Of a stretch of DNA of 64,000 bases, positions 1-9,770 are shown in pieces (positions within the stretch are counted from its first letter, which is position 1; each line of letters begins with the position of its first letter). The stretch is from positions 4,091,992 through 4,155,991 of the forward strand of contig NC_065412.1 in the NCBI RefSeq assembly GCF_024362695.1, read 5' to 3'. A program made the position numbers and the translations under genes. Source of the DNA: Pectinophora gossypiella (Eukaryota > Arthropoda > Insecta > Lepidoptera > Gelechiidae). The notes below the pieces were generated by a model. That model saw only the letters and a list, made by a program, of their open reading frames with translations, was not told the origin of the DNA and made no database searches.

Positions 1-535
1 ACGACTCCTAAAAAATATTTATTTATTTTAGTTTATAAACAAAGAGTTGTGTTTTATAACAGATTTAAATAAGAATATATAAGTAGCTTAACCACAAAAA
101 CGTTTCTACAGATAATTCATGCAACATTTGTAATATAAAAAAATTAACAGAGTTATTGTAAAATTTAAAGTTTACCCGTGTCGTATATATAACAATTACT
201 TACAAATAAATATCATATTTTAGATTTGTTTAAATTTCCTTTCAACAACTTTTTTAACAGTGTAACTTGAATCATTTTATCTGGTATCTCAGTTTCTCAC
301 AAATCATGGTCGCAATACATATTGCCGTGGCCGACGTTTACCACGTTACGATGGAATTTCTTCTATTTGTATCATCTCGAAATGCATTTTATTAAATTTA
401 GGACATTTAAATGTCTACCTCTATCACGGGTAACACTTTTAAACTCTTACCTGTCACTTTACAGTTGTATGGAGCTTAGGAGCAACATTATTTTTATCTT
501 ACTGTCTAATGCCAATTTTTCTTAAGAGTTCACTT
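1..535. other. AT-rich DNA, no gene seen
   Basis: No open frame or repeat that I can support. It probably lies inside the first intron of the minus-strand CenG1A gene, whose first exon is at 24956-25151. Confidence 0.5.
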
Positions 536-655
536 ACCACGGCATACGACCACGGCTATCTACTAAACATCATAATTAGGAAGCATTTTAGAGAAATATT
601 TCCTTGTTTCATACTTTTTAGAGCATGATTTCCCCGTAGTCGGATTTTAGTTTTT
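536..655 (+). repeat. Interspersed repeat R-A, copy 1
   Basis: About 120 bp that matches 58377-58500 in the same orientation. Both begin with accacggcata, continue with gaccacggctatct, share tttcatactttt and end in cgtagtcgg plus a tttag run. No terminal repeats or coding potential are visible, so the class is unknown. Confidence 0.6.
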
Positions 656-872
656 AAACTTATATATTTTTTCATTATTTAGAAAATTAGAAGATAACTT
701 TAGGCATGAGTCGTGGTTTTTTCCCCATTGGGAAATAGGCATGATATTTTGGTATAAAGTTATGGTAGCCGAGCCGTGGTAGCCTAGTTGGTAGAATGCT
801 TCTCTTTTACTTTGAGGTCGCGGTTTCGAATCCAGCACAGGCAAACAATTATTGTCGAATTTGTTTTCGATT

Positions 873-2350
873 CGAGAGCATGCTGTACTTGCTCTTCAAT
901 AAATGCTGGGCGTCCGGTCTTGTGCCAAGTGATTGGTGTAGGGCGGTTATTGTGCCGTTGTTTAAGGGCAAGGGTTCACAGCAAGAGTGCAAGAACTACC
1001 GTGGCATAAGCCTTCTCAGTGTCGTTGGTAAACTGTATGCGAAAGTACTGATTGAACGTGTGATGAAAGAAACAGAGGAGAAAATTTGGAACGTACAAGC
1101 GGGATTTAGAAGAGGTATGGGATGCATGGATCAGGTCTTCTCTCTTCGATGCATCGCCGAAAAACAACTGGCAGTTCATCAGAAGGTATTCTGTGCCTTT
1201 ATAGATTTAGAGAAGGCCTATGATAGAGTGATGAGAGATGAACTGTGGTGTGTACTATCCGAGTATGGGTTGGACGGCACCTGATACGCGCACTGAAGTC
1301 TTTGTATAAGGGTTCTAGTGCGTGTGTCAGAGTTAATGGCGCTCTGTCTTCCTGGTTCGACATCTCTGTTGGTGTCAGGCAGGGATGCGTGGCGTCACCA
1401 TGGCTGTTTAATTTATTCATGGATAGTTGTCTGAATGAATTGAAAGAATCTGTGAGTGGGGTAAGAATGGGGGAGTTGCTTCTGAAGTGCCTCCTGTATG
1501 CTGATGATCAAGTTCTTGTAGCATCATCGGCGGAGGATCTTCAGTACATGGTATCTCTAATGGTAGATGAATTACAAAAGAAGGGTATGAGAGTGAATGT
1601 TAATAAGACGAAAGTTTTGGTGATGGAAAGAGAAGAAAATGTGTCTGAGTGTAGAATTATGATTGGGAATGAAATGGTAGAACAAGTGAATGAATTTGTG
1701 TATTTGGGTACTATGTTTACAAGGGATGGTAAATGTGATGAAGATATAGAAAGGAGAGTGAGATTGGGTAATTCAGTGAATGGGGCAATGCACGCAGTTG
1801 TTAGTAGCCAATGTATCTCGCAAGATGCGAGGATGGCTGTTCACAATGCAGTGCTTGTCCCTACGCTGAAGTACGGTAGTGAATGTTGGGTATGGCAGAA
1901 GAAGCATGAAAGTAGGATCAATGCCGTAGAAATGAGGTCTTTGCGTAGCATCTGCGGTGTGAAGTTGAGTGATAGAGTGAGAAACAGTGTGATAAGACAG
2001 AGATGTGGTGTAAAAGACGATATAGTGACTAGGATTGAGAAGGGAATGTTAGGTTGGTTTGGACACGTAGAGCGGATGAAGGATAATAGGATTGCAAAAG
2101 CGGTATATAAAGCGAAAGTTGATGGTAGGGCTGGCAGAGGAAGACCGAGAAGGACTTATGATGACCAAATTGGAGATGTCCTTAGAAAAGGTTCAATACG
2201 ATCTACTCTGAACCGGCGTGCGTGTATGAAGCGATTGATGAATGTGGAGGAAGCAAGAGAAGTGTGTCAGGATCGAAGCAAATGGAATTCTATAGTCTCT
2301 GCTTACCCCGGTGGGAAATAGGCGTGAGTTTATGTATGTATGTATGTATA
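873..2350 (+). mobile_element. 5'-truncated RTE-like non-LTR retrotransposon
   Basis: This is an insertion into a SINE, bounded by a perfect 12-bp target-site duplication, ttgttttcgatt, at 861-872 and 2351-2362. It contains only the reverse transcriptase part of the LINE and ends in a (tatg)n simple tail at 2331-2350. 5' truncation and a short microsatellite tail are usual for RTE-type elements. The clade name is inferred from the RT and C-terminal sequence style. Related 3' ends occur at 34248-34520 (-), 39563-39660 (-) and 61156-61200 (+). Confidence 0.75.
876..2321 (+). pseudogene. RTE-like reverse transcriptase, truncated and frameshifted
   Basis: This encodes the RT domain and C-terminus of a LINE ORF. 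Visible RT blocks are NYRGISLLSVVGKL, QAGFRRGMG, FIDLEKAYDRV (block A aspartate), GVRQGCVASP and LLYADDQVLVA (catalytic YADD pair). These are followed by a typical C-terminal tail (GHVERMKDNR, GRGRPRRTY). The frame breaks once at about 1272-1280: the upstream frame ends at 1284 and the downstream frame is open to the stop at 2319-2321. The N-terminal endonuclease is absent because the element is 5'-truncated. An ATG at 796 lies in the flanking SINE, so a start there would be a chance fusion. The remainder is surprisingly intact, which suggests a fairly recent insertion. Confidence 0.8.
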
Positions 2351-2620
2351 TTGTTTTCGATTAATGTTTGGATCATATAATGATTATCGCGCTCTCAGCG
2401 GTGAAGGAAAACATCGTGAGGAAACCCACGTTCCCGGGAAATGCAATTATTTGTATGTGACATAACCTGTATTGGGCTGGTTTTCCCTTCGCGGGTTGGA
2501 AAGTCAGACATGCAGTCGCTTCTGTAAAAAACCGGACCTGTCAAACCTTTAGGTTAAGAAAGCGGAACCTGTGAAAAACGAGATAATGCTAGAGAGATGA
2601 TGATGATGTATGAAGTTGTG

Positions 2621-3185
2621 CCAGAGTTTAAAAAACTAAGGCTTTCAAAAAAACTTCTACCAACAAGTTTATGTTGGTCTGAAGATACTAAATTCCGTAG
2701 TGGCTTCTAGTATACGTTTCACATTCTACGTATAACTTTGTCTACCATAGTATAAATTACAATTACAACGAGCATACTGTGGGTTTAATAAGGGTACTCA
2801 TTTATATAGACAATTAGTGTTTGTTGCTTTGTGCGAATTAACATCGGAGTCAGCTGAGTTCCTTTGTGAAGTAGTGGAAATAATAGGTAGGTTGAGCTGA
2901 TGTCGAGATAGTCTTGAATACCTAGCTGTAGGGCACTCAGCTTTGAAATTACCACTATAATAGAGTTTTTGCGCAAAACTACAACAACAGAACCCGCCTT
3001 CATTACGCTCGAGTTTTCATTACAATGAATTAGGAACACAATTTGTCAAAGATGTTCCGTACCTGGTGAAATTACTGGCGAGTCTAGAACATTTGGAGGT
3101 AAGCCAGGTATGTTTTACACAAACTTAGCCAGGATATTATGCGACATATAATATAATATAAACATTTTATGTGATAAATAAATAA
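2621..3185. other. AT-rich DNA, no gene seen
   Basis: No supported feature. The 84-codon minus frame at 2785-3039 has no recognisable motif and I do not treat it as a gene. Confidence 0.5.
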
Positions 3186-3405
3186 GTATTTATTCTTCTT
3201 CTATCGTGTGGTGTGTATCAGTTGCAAGGTGGAGTAACAACCTCATCAACCCTGGTGTCAGGATTATTAGTGAGCCGCCAATGACTCCTGACATGACTCA
3301 TGTAACGCGCGGATCATCTTACGAACATTCAAGTGATTAGCCTGTAATGTCCCAACCAAACTGCGGATCGTGAGCCCAGCGCTCAGCCACTGGATCACAT
3401 TTTCC
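3186..3405 (-). mobile_element. tRNA-like SINE fragment
   Basis: On the minus strand the head reads agtggctgagcgctgggctc, a tRNA-like A-box region. It is followed by a body resembling the S2 SINE at 32544-32946 (aatcacttgaatgttcg and taagatgatcc). It ends with tgacaccagggttgatgagg and ccacacgatagaagaag. The same 3' tail recurs on the plus strand at 26530-26595 and, partly, near 59570. It is diverged and lacks a clear B box. Confidence 0.5.
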
Positions 3406-3500
3406 TCACCTTATGGTTGCCTGGAAGAAATCGCTTGAAGCGATAAGGCTGCCATTTACAAGTAAGTCGCTTTTGTAACTAATTTTATTTTGTTGCAATG
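3406..3500 (+). repeat. Interspersed repeat with the ttgcctggaaga motif
   Basis: The stretch with ggttgcctggaagaaatcgc and gaagcgataaggctgcc is a repeat body that I associate from experience with many lepidopteran genomes. A second plus copy is at 43480-43550 (ggttacctggaggagatta), and the reverse complement tcctccaggcaacc is at 30793-30806. Confidence 0.5.
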
Positions 3501-3529
3501 AAGTATATTTGAAAGATTTTCGTATATTT

Positions 3530-3625
3530 GAAGATATTGCAGTCACCCGTGCTCCTTGTATCTTGACTTGCGGGTTCAAGTCCAGTCCGAGTCAGATTTT
3601 TTCGATTTAATTTTCTCTTTGTAAG
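3530..3625 (+). mobile_element. SINE fragment, family S3 (B box and T-rich body)
   Basis: A pol III B-box-like gggttcaagtcc is followed by a gattttttcgatttaa body. The same B box and body recur at 35295-35440 and 43325-43470, all on the plus strand. The head is too diverged to place the A box. Confidence 0.5.
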
Positions 3626-3760
3626 TATATTTCAATTTGAAACTTGTGCCTTTTACGTCTATAAATAGAGGACATTTTATTTCCTTAGCAACATATAAAA
3701 TTAAAGTCGACATGACATAATGAAGATAAAATATTAAAAATAAGAATAAAATATAATTAA

Positions 3761-5269
3761 GAGGTATTTAAAAATAAAGACAGAAAGCTTTTGAATTGAC
3801 AGCACCATTCTCGTATTAGTCTGCCATCAAAGAAACTTATCAATAATGTGAAGTACTTTATAGCGATATGTTTGTAAATTAATAACTACGATAGTGTATC
3901 TCTTCTACTACTCTTTTTTTTTAAATCGGGTTATAATCCTTTAGTTATGTCTGATGCGATAGGTAAGCAGCGTGTGCGTGGACCTATTATTTGCCGCCCA
4001 CCATGGTACAAAACATTGATTTAATATTGTATAAAATTCATTGTGAATCGTTTTAACTACAGCAGTGTATTTGTAAATAAAATAGTGCTAAGGTGGGAAA
4101 CAGTAACGCGTGTATGTTGTGGTATAGCTTGAGAAAATGAATCATGTAGTTCTTATAGTTGCGTGATCTGAACACATCAAATTATAACTCTGTACTTTGA
4201 CGTAATATACGACATCTTTACACGTTTTTACGTGTTGATAATTTTAAAATAAAGAACTTTATTCCTTATGACCTTTTTGTCTACTCGTTTTGGGTAGAAA
4301 CACAGTGTCTAATATTCCACTGTATGTGTTGGTGCTAAGATAGGTAAATGTGTATGTCCTTTAATACGTTAGTAGCAATAATAAGTACTGGGACTTAGGG
4401 GACATCTCGTCCCAGTCTAGAAATTAAATTAGAAAAGGGCAAACTCGCTCCTGGGTCCAGTTTAAGACTGGGACGAGATGTCCCCTAAGTCTGTACTGGT
4501 ACTGGTGGTGGTATAAGTTCTGGTACGTCACCCATGTAAGACTGAATCTGGACAACCTTTTTCAAGACCTGCAGGGTTAACATGCGCAACGTGATAAAGT
4601 TATCGATCGATTCAATATTTTTTGTCGAAATCGATAAGTTTGATTTTGTTCGTATTTTGACAGAACGACCTGACTTATTTGGGTTCACATTTTGGCAGCA
4701 ATTGACAAAACAACATACTCATAATCATGTCGTCAGAAGCGATAAAGTTACCGTGCCAATATTTTATCACAGTCCGCATGAAGATGGTGTTTGGAACTAA
4801 TAAAAGTAATTTAGGTAACTATTATTCATGTATTCTATTCAAAATCTATTTATGTACTTCGTCTTTGGGACTACAAAAGCTGTAGAAGCTCAATGTTTGA
4901 GTTCGTGAAAATTGGAAATTTGCGCAGCTTACAAAGAGTGCCCGAATAAAATTACCTACAGATCGGTCTTTTGCCCTTTGTCCGTTGATGGTCGTATTTA
5001 TAAACCTTTTGTCTCTTGAAAGGCTATCTAGGGGGCGGCTTTGCTAATTGACTTATTTTGTTTTAGCTTTTTCTTGCTGATTTCGTTTAACATCTTTTGC
5101 AAATATTTTTCATTTTCAGTCAACATTTCAGTGTACGTTTGTTTTCATGATTTCGAAGATATTTTTTTATTACGCAAATTGCTGAGTAGAGATTACGGTA
5201 GACTAATACGATAATGGTGCTGTCAATTCAAAAGCTTTCTGTAGATATGTCTTTATTTTTAAATACCTC
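3761..5269. mobile_element. TTAA-bounded non-autonomous DNA transposon
   Basis: Inverted repeats of about 70 bp lie at 3761-3827 and 5197-5269. Both begin gaggtatttaaaaataaaga at the outer edge, share gcttttgaattgacagcacc, and end near tattagtct. The right arm has an extra 8 bp (atatctac). Each end is flanked by TTAA (3757-3760 and 5270-5273), the target duplication typical of piggyBac-type elements. The 1.5-kb interior has no transposase. It holds the strong palindrome at 4384-4497 and a segment (about 4560-4790) that resembles 40560-40770. Confidence 0.6.
4384..4497. repeat. Long imperfect palindrome
   Basis: Arms 4384-4418 and 4465-4497 are inverted copies with a few differences, including 27 consecutive perfect pairs, separated by a 46-base loop. 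Each arm itself contains a small hairpin (gggac gagat gtccc), so the palindrome is nested. It lies inside the TTAA-bounded element. Confidence 0.7.
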
Positions 5270-5273
5270 TTAA

Positions 5274-6770
5274 ATAAAAGCAACTCTCACGTAGATACCA
5301 ACTGTTGATGACAAAACTCTTATAATCTTTCATAGTTCAAGACAATGCCTACTTCTACAGTTTATAACTCAAATAAATCTACATTTAACAGATTTAAGCA
5401 CATAAATCATCCATGTTTGTAGAAGTTTATCTGTTCTACTAATTGCGTACTTTCCAATTAACAGTGGTTAAATGTAACTGTAACAGCGGATGCCTTTACT
5501 ACAGTGTAAATATATATACAGTAAAGCAGCTCATTATGAAATCAGCTCGATTACACGCACGCACACTATTTACATATTTACGGTATATGAGTTGTCATAT
5601 TGAGACATTTTTACAGAGGTAACATGTTCATTCTTATCATCATCATACGCCTCAAACGTCTGTTTCAGACGCTACATGACATCATTGTCGCGAAGTGATG
5701 CACTTTTTATCTTTTTTAATGCTTTATGGTTTACGAAAATAGCAGACCTTAAATGTAGCAGAGGTGGACCGAAACAGTCCCCAGTGCCACCAAACTATGG
5801 AAGAGATAATAGAAGCTGTAGATAAACCCAAAAAAAGAGAAGATGCTTAACCCTTATGACGAAATATTTTTTATGTAACGATTGGCAACTTTATTTTTGA
5901 ATGATTTTTTTCCATCCCAATGTACATGAAAGGATTTAAGAGTACATTCTTCGTCACTATATCCAACCAGAATGCGTTGTGAAACTTATTTTTATCAAAG
6001 AATAGGTTTCCGTTGGATCGTCGTCAATAAGTGACAGGCTAACCTAGAAAATGCGTGCGGTATTTTACCCGGAGCAGAAGTGGACGTAGTTCCAAGACCC
6101 TCGTCTCACGGAAAGCTACAACATCGAATGTTTATTCCCTCATGCCCTTATGTTAATTTGGAATTAAACAAACGGAGATAACGGCGTTCGTGAGCGGCTC
6201 GGTGGGTAATCCGCGCTTTGTAAATCATTGTAACGAAACGCGCTGTCAGTAATTCAGGTGAATGCTTGCGTGGTTTTATTGGAACACTCAACTTTATAAT
6301 TGATCGTTCATAAGTTGACAGTGTTCACGCTACTGTATGCCTTTTTTTTAGGAAATTGTTTCTATTTTTATTTTGAGTCTTCTCGGTATTTGGCGACCCA
6401 AGTTTTATTGGGTTGTTATTTATATCGCTCGACTTTATTCCTTAGCTTTTATGACCGACAAATGTGTGAAATGTGCCGTAGTAGGTAGGTTTTATATAGA
6501 TTATTTAATTCGAGAATACAATATAAGATTCATATATTATACGAAGCCAAACTTAGACAAAAGCGAGTTAAAATTATAATATCGATGAAATGTTAAAAAT
6601 ATAAACGCAATCACCACGATGATTTATCTGTCGAATTTCTTCACAACTTCCATTACTTTTGTTTATTATTCATCCATTACTTACAAAGTTGGGCTTCTGC
6701 GTTGGTAGTATATGCAAACGTCTGGTCCATTATAAAGTAAACAAAAAAAACTTGGTGTCAAACTTTTTCC
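5274..6770. other. AT-rich DNA, no gene seen
   Basis: Only short unsupported frames. No tRNA, terminal repeat or coding signature that I can defend. Confidence 0.45.
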
Positions 6771-6850
6771 CCGGCCGGGTATAAATTTAGAAGTTCACGC
6801 TCCGCTCGTACCGGTCACCATCGTGAAACAGTCCTATTCTGATTACATTT
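6771..6850 (+). promoter_or_regulatory. Possible TATA-type promoter (weak)
   Basis: A TATA-like tataaat at 6780-6786 follows a GC-rich ccccggccggg and is followed by an unusually GC-rich stretch (aagttcacgctccgctcg) in otherwise AT-rich DNA. No coding exon can be attached to it. It could equally be a repeat fragment. Confidence 0.2.
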
Positions 6851-7720
6851 AATTTTATTACAAGTAAAAAGTAACTCATTTGTTTGATAATAATCGTTAC
6901 CAGATTTACATATCAGAATCACGCAATTGGAAAGCACGTTGGAAATTGTCGATATAGTTAAAAATGAAACACTAAACTTGTCCTAAAATACTTCTATCTT
7001 TATAAATTTTTAAACAGTACTTAAACAAATTACTTTCATTTTGCGAACGCAGAAACATGAATTTTGAAGTTAGACCGAGACAATACTTTGTCTAAACCCC
7101 TTCATTATCTAACTCGAGAAATTAAATCTAGGATGTAATTCAAAGTGCAGATACGTGTTTACATAATGTGTGGCTGGAATTACGACGTATTTCGCGCTAA
7201 ATTTACCTCACTGCACCTGTCCTGACTACATAACGTAGTTTCGGATTCACCAGAATAGGGTCGAAGTTGCATTTTTAATTTTCTCGTTATCAAGTTGGCC
7301 GCGCTCGTAATTTTGACGATGACATTTTGTAAATAACCATTTATTTTGTGTCATAAAAACGATTTAGTACTAAATAACACGACGATGTGTTATTTTTTTT
7401 AGAATATTTTGAATAACTCAAACGGTTAGGTATTAATATAATAGGTACCTATCTATCAACGTCAGCGCTCATGATTGTAATCCAACTATGTGCTAGCTAT
7501 GACACCAAACCGAAAAGTAGTTTGAAGTCTGAGCATAGAATACCTACTCATTGCCATTGAATAGTAATTGCCTCGTGTAAAATTGAAACAGCCACACATT
7601 GTAAAATTTATTTTTAGCTACCTGTGTATTAGGCTATTTGAAATAAATTTTATTATTATAATTTATTAATAAAGAATAGATACTAACGTGTAGAACTGTA
7701 AACACTCCGCCCGCATCAAT
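6851..7720. other. AT-rich DNA, no gene seen
   Basis: No supported feature. Confidence 0.45.
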
Positions 7721-7979
7721 TGGGTCGTGTACTAGGTTCAAGATAAATTATGAATTCTGATTACTAAATAAAGACAGATCTAAAACCAATGAAAAACATT
7801 ATTTTTTTCTATTTAACTTATTTATGAATTTTAATCACGAAAAACGTAAAAATAAGTCGGACATTTTATCACGTTTTTCTATGACGTCACATTGTGCTGT
7901 TTCATACAATATCCATAGTAATTTGGTGTTTTGACGTTTAGTAAAAAGTAACTGATTTGACTAGTTGGAAACTAGCCTA
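7721..7979 (+). repeat. Interspersed repeat R-B, copy 1
   Basis: 259 bp matching 37973-38209 end to end. Both start tgggtcgtgtactaggtt and finish gactagttggaaactagcct plus an a. The 3' end holds a small palindrome, ctagttggaaactag. There are no terminal inverted repeats or pol III boxes. The ctag near the 3' end hints at a Helitron-derived non-autonomous element, but the rest of the Helitron signature is not evident. Confidence 0.65.
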
Positions 7980-9395
7980 TTCGTATCGAGCACCACCTCA
8001 CCCCCTCTGGGTATTCCTTTAGTCTTAAATGGCCGTATAACGCTAAGGAGTACGAAGGACAGCGCGCAGACTGTCTCTCACTCTTACTTAAGCATTAGGC
8101 GGCACACGATAAGAATTTTTGTTTGGAGTGTCCGGTTCGTGGTTTAAGTAAAGATAGTTAATAATTTGATCAACACGTTAGCAGTCCTATCGCTTGTAGT
8201 AAATCTGGATGGGATGTGATACCTTTATCGACTTTTATGACACGCCCTGTATTTAAAATAGCATGGTAATACGGTATGGTTTGATAAATGTTCAAGCTAC
8301 GCGTGCACCAAACTTAACTTGCACCATATTCCTACGATGATATCAGAATGGCTGATTGGATGGCAGCGCGCCGTCTCGCGACAACTTCACTTCAAGCAAA
8401 GACGATGACGTTTCACATTTGATCCAACTACGAGTATTTGAAATTCATACGTTGGATTTAACCGTTTGAAAAGTTGTGAGAAATATCTTCACTTTGAACC
8501 CCAAAGACGAAGAAATTATACACAAAAACAAGCATCAAGCAACAAAATATTTATACTTATATTAACTACAAATCACTTCTTACAACTTGATTTCTCTTAA
8601 GTTTAGGAAACACGATGAGATGACACCTTGCTTTAAACTACTATCTTGAAATTCCAAAAGTTTCGCGATAAATGCTTTAGTGTTATGTGAACACACAAGA
8701 GTAATTCATTCAGGCAAGAGATTCATGCTGTGCAAATATTCATGTCTTGAAAACAATACAGACGAATACACGTTTGAACGTTTCATTAAGGACGAACGCT
8801 GCTATGACACGATTTGGTTAATTTGTAGATCTTACACGTGATATTGTATTAAGACAAGCTTTCGGTCGCGACTTCAGTCATTAAGTAAAGTAATTGGAAA
8901 GAACTATATAAGTTCGTCCCCGCTGGGTCTATGTGCCAATTTTCGACAAAATCTGCACAGGTAAACCTAACAGACAGACATGACTTTCGTATTTTTAATA
9001 CATTATTAGTATTGATTTTATTAGTATTATGATGTCCATTATAATTTAGATTTAGCGCCAATTCTCGTCAATGGCGCTCTTTTTTATATTGGGTAGGAAC
9101 CGTCGTATAATTGTTACTCTATTTCATCATGGAGTTACTAGATGTCGCTAACTACAGTTAGCTACAGTTATAATTATGTAACTTTATACATAAAGTTACA
9201 TATGGAAATAAGTGTAATTTAGTGACATTTAGTGACAGTGTGTCATATCAAAATGAACACTGACAGTACAAATGCTCCCGTTTGCGCGAATTTTAGCCGC
9301 AATTTTTCTAGTATCGCGACCCGGGACCCTCTCTTTTACGTAGTAGATTAGTTACATTGTATTATGGAAAGTACTTTTTTGATAATATATGTTCG
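7980..9395. other. AT-rich DNA with one small perfect palindrome
   Basis: No gene seen. At 9176-9201 there is a perfect 12-bp inverted repeat, atgtaactttat and ataaagttacat, separated by 2 bases. Confidence 0.5.
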
Positions 9396-9770
9396 TGTTT
9401 AACCACAATCTGACCGGATGGTAAGTAACGATGTTGTCTAGCGTGGATCACGCTTACCTAGCAAACGCCTATTCACTCTAGCCTTGAAGACTCCCAGATT
9501 ACAACTAGTTGGAAAAACAGATGACGGCAGACAGTTCCAAACCTTCGCTGTTCGCATCAAAAAGGAAGAGGCATAATGTTTAGTGCGGATTGGTGGTATA
9601 TCCACAACATATCTATGGCCGTTCGGTCCTTGGGTAGGTTACTATCGAGTTTTACTAGAAGGTCAAGCCTCATCTGCTTTCCTTTACAAGGAGATAATAA
9701 AAAGTACGGTTGATGTCCCCCTACAACCATCGTAAACTTGGGTAAGGACCCTTGAATTAACAATGGGATG
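9396..9770 (-). pseudogene. CR1/jockey-like LINE, C-terminus of ORF2 (decayed)
   Basis: On the minus strand the last codons before a stop near 9460 spell a LINE ORF2 C-terminus. Recognisable pieces are IPPIRTKHYASSFLMRTAKV, WNCLPSSVFPT and FKARVNRRLLGKRDP. Upstream sequence is broken by stops. A second, more damaged copy is on the minus strand at 32312-32460 (WNCLPSSIFPT). Both copies continue into a 3' part reading gattgtggt. Assignment to CR1 or jockey is by general similarity only. Confidence 0.6.

Larger units (their letters stand above)
753..2620 (+). mobile_element. tRNA-derived SINE (family S1) split by an RTE insertion
   Basis: The SINE halves are about 765-872 and 2363-2608. The head has a pol III A box (tagcctagttgg near 780-791) and a B box (ggtttcgaatcc at 822-833). 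The 3' half runs through a conserved body and ends in a (gat)n tail. The same family is present uninterrupted on the minus strand at 30380-30722, which shows that the two halves belong together. A diverged flanking duplication, tataaagttatg at 753-764 against tatgaagttgtg at 2609-2620, may be the original target-site duplication. The RTE fragment at 873-2350 sits in the middle. Confidence 0.75.

Noticed and set aside
796..875. Native start of the LINE ORF at the ATG at 796
   Set aside because: That ATG is in the flanking SINE; the LINE begins at 873 after the target duplication.
4582..4800. 72-codon plus frame inside the TTAA element
   Set aside because: No recognisable domain; it lies between inverted repeats and overlaps an opposing frame of similar length.
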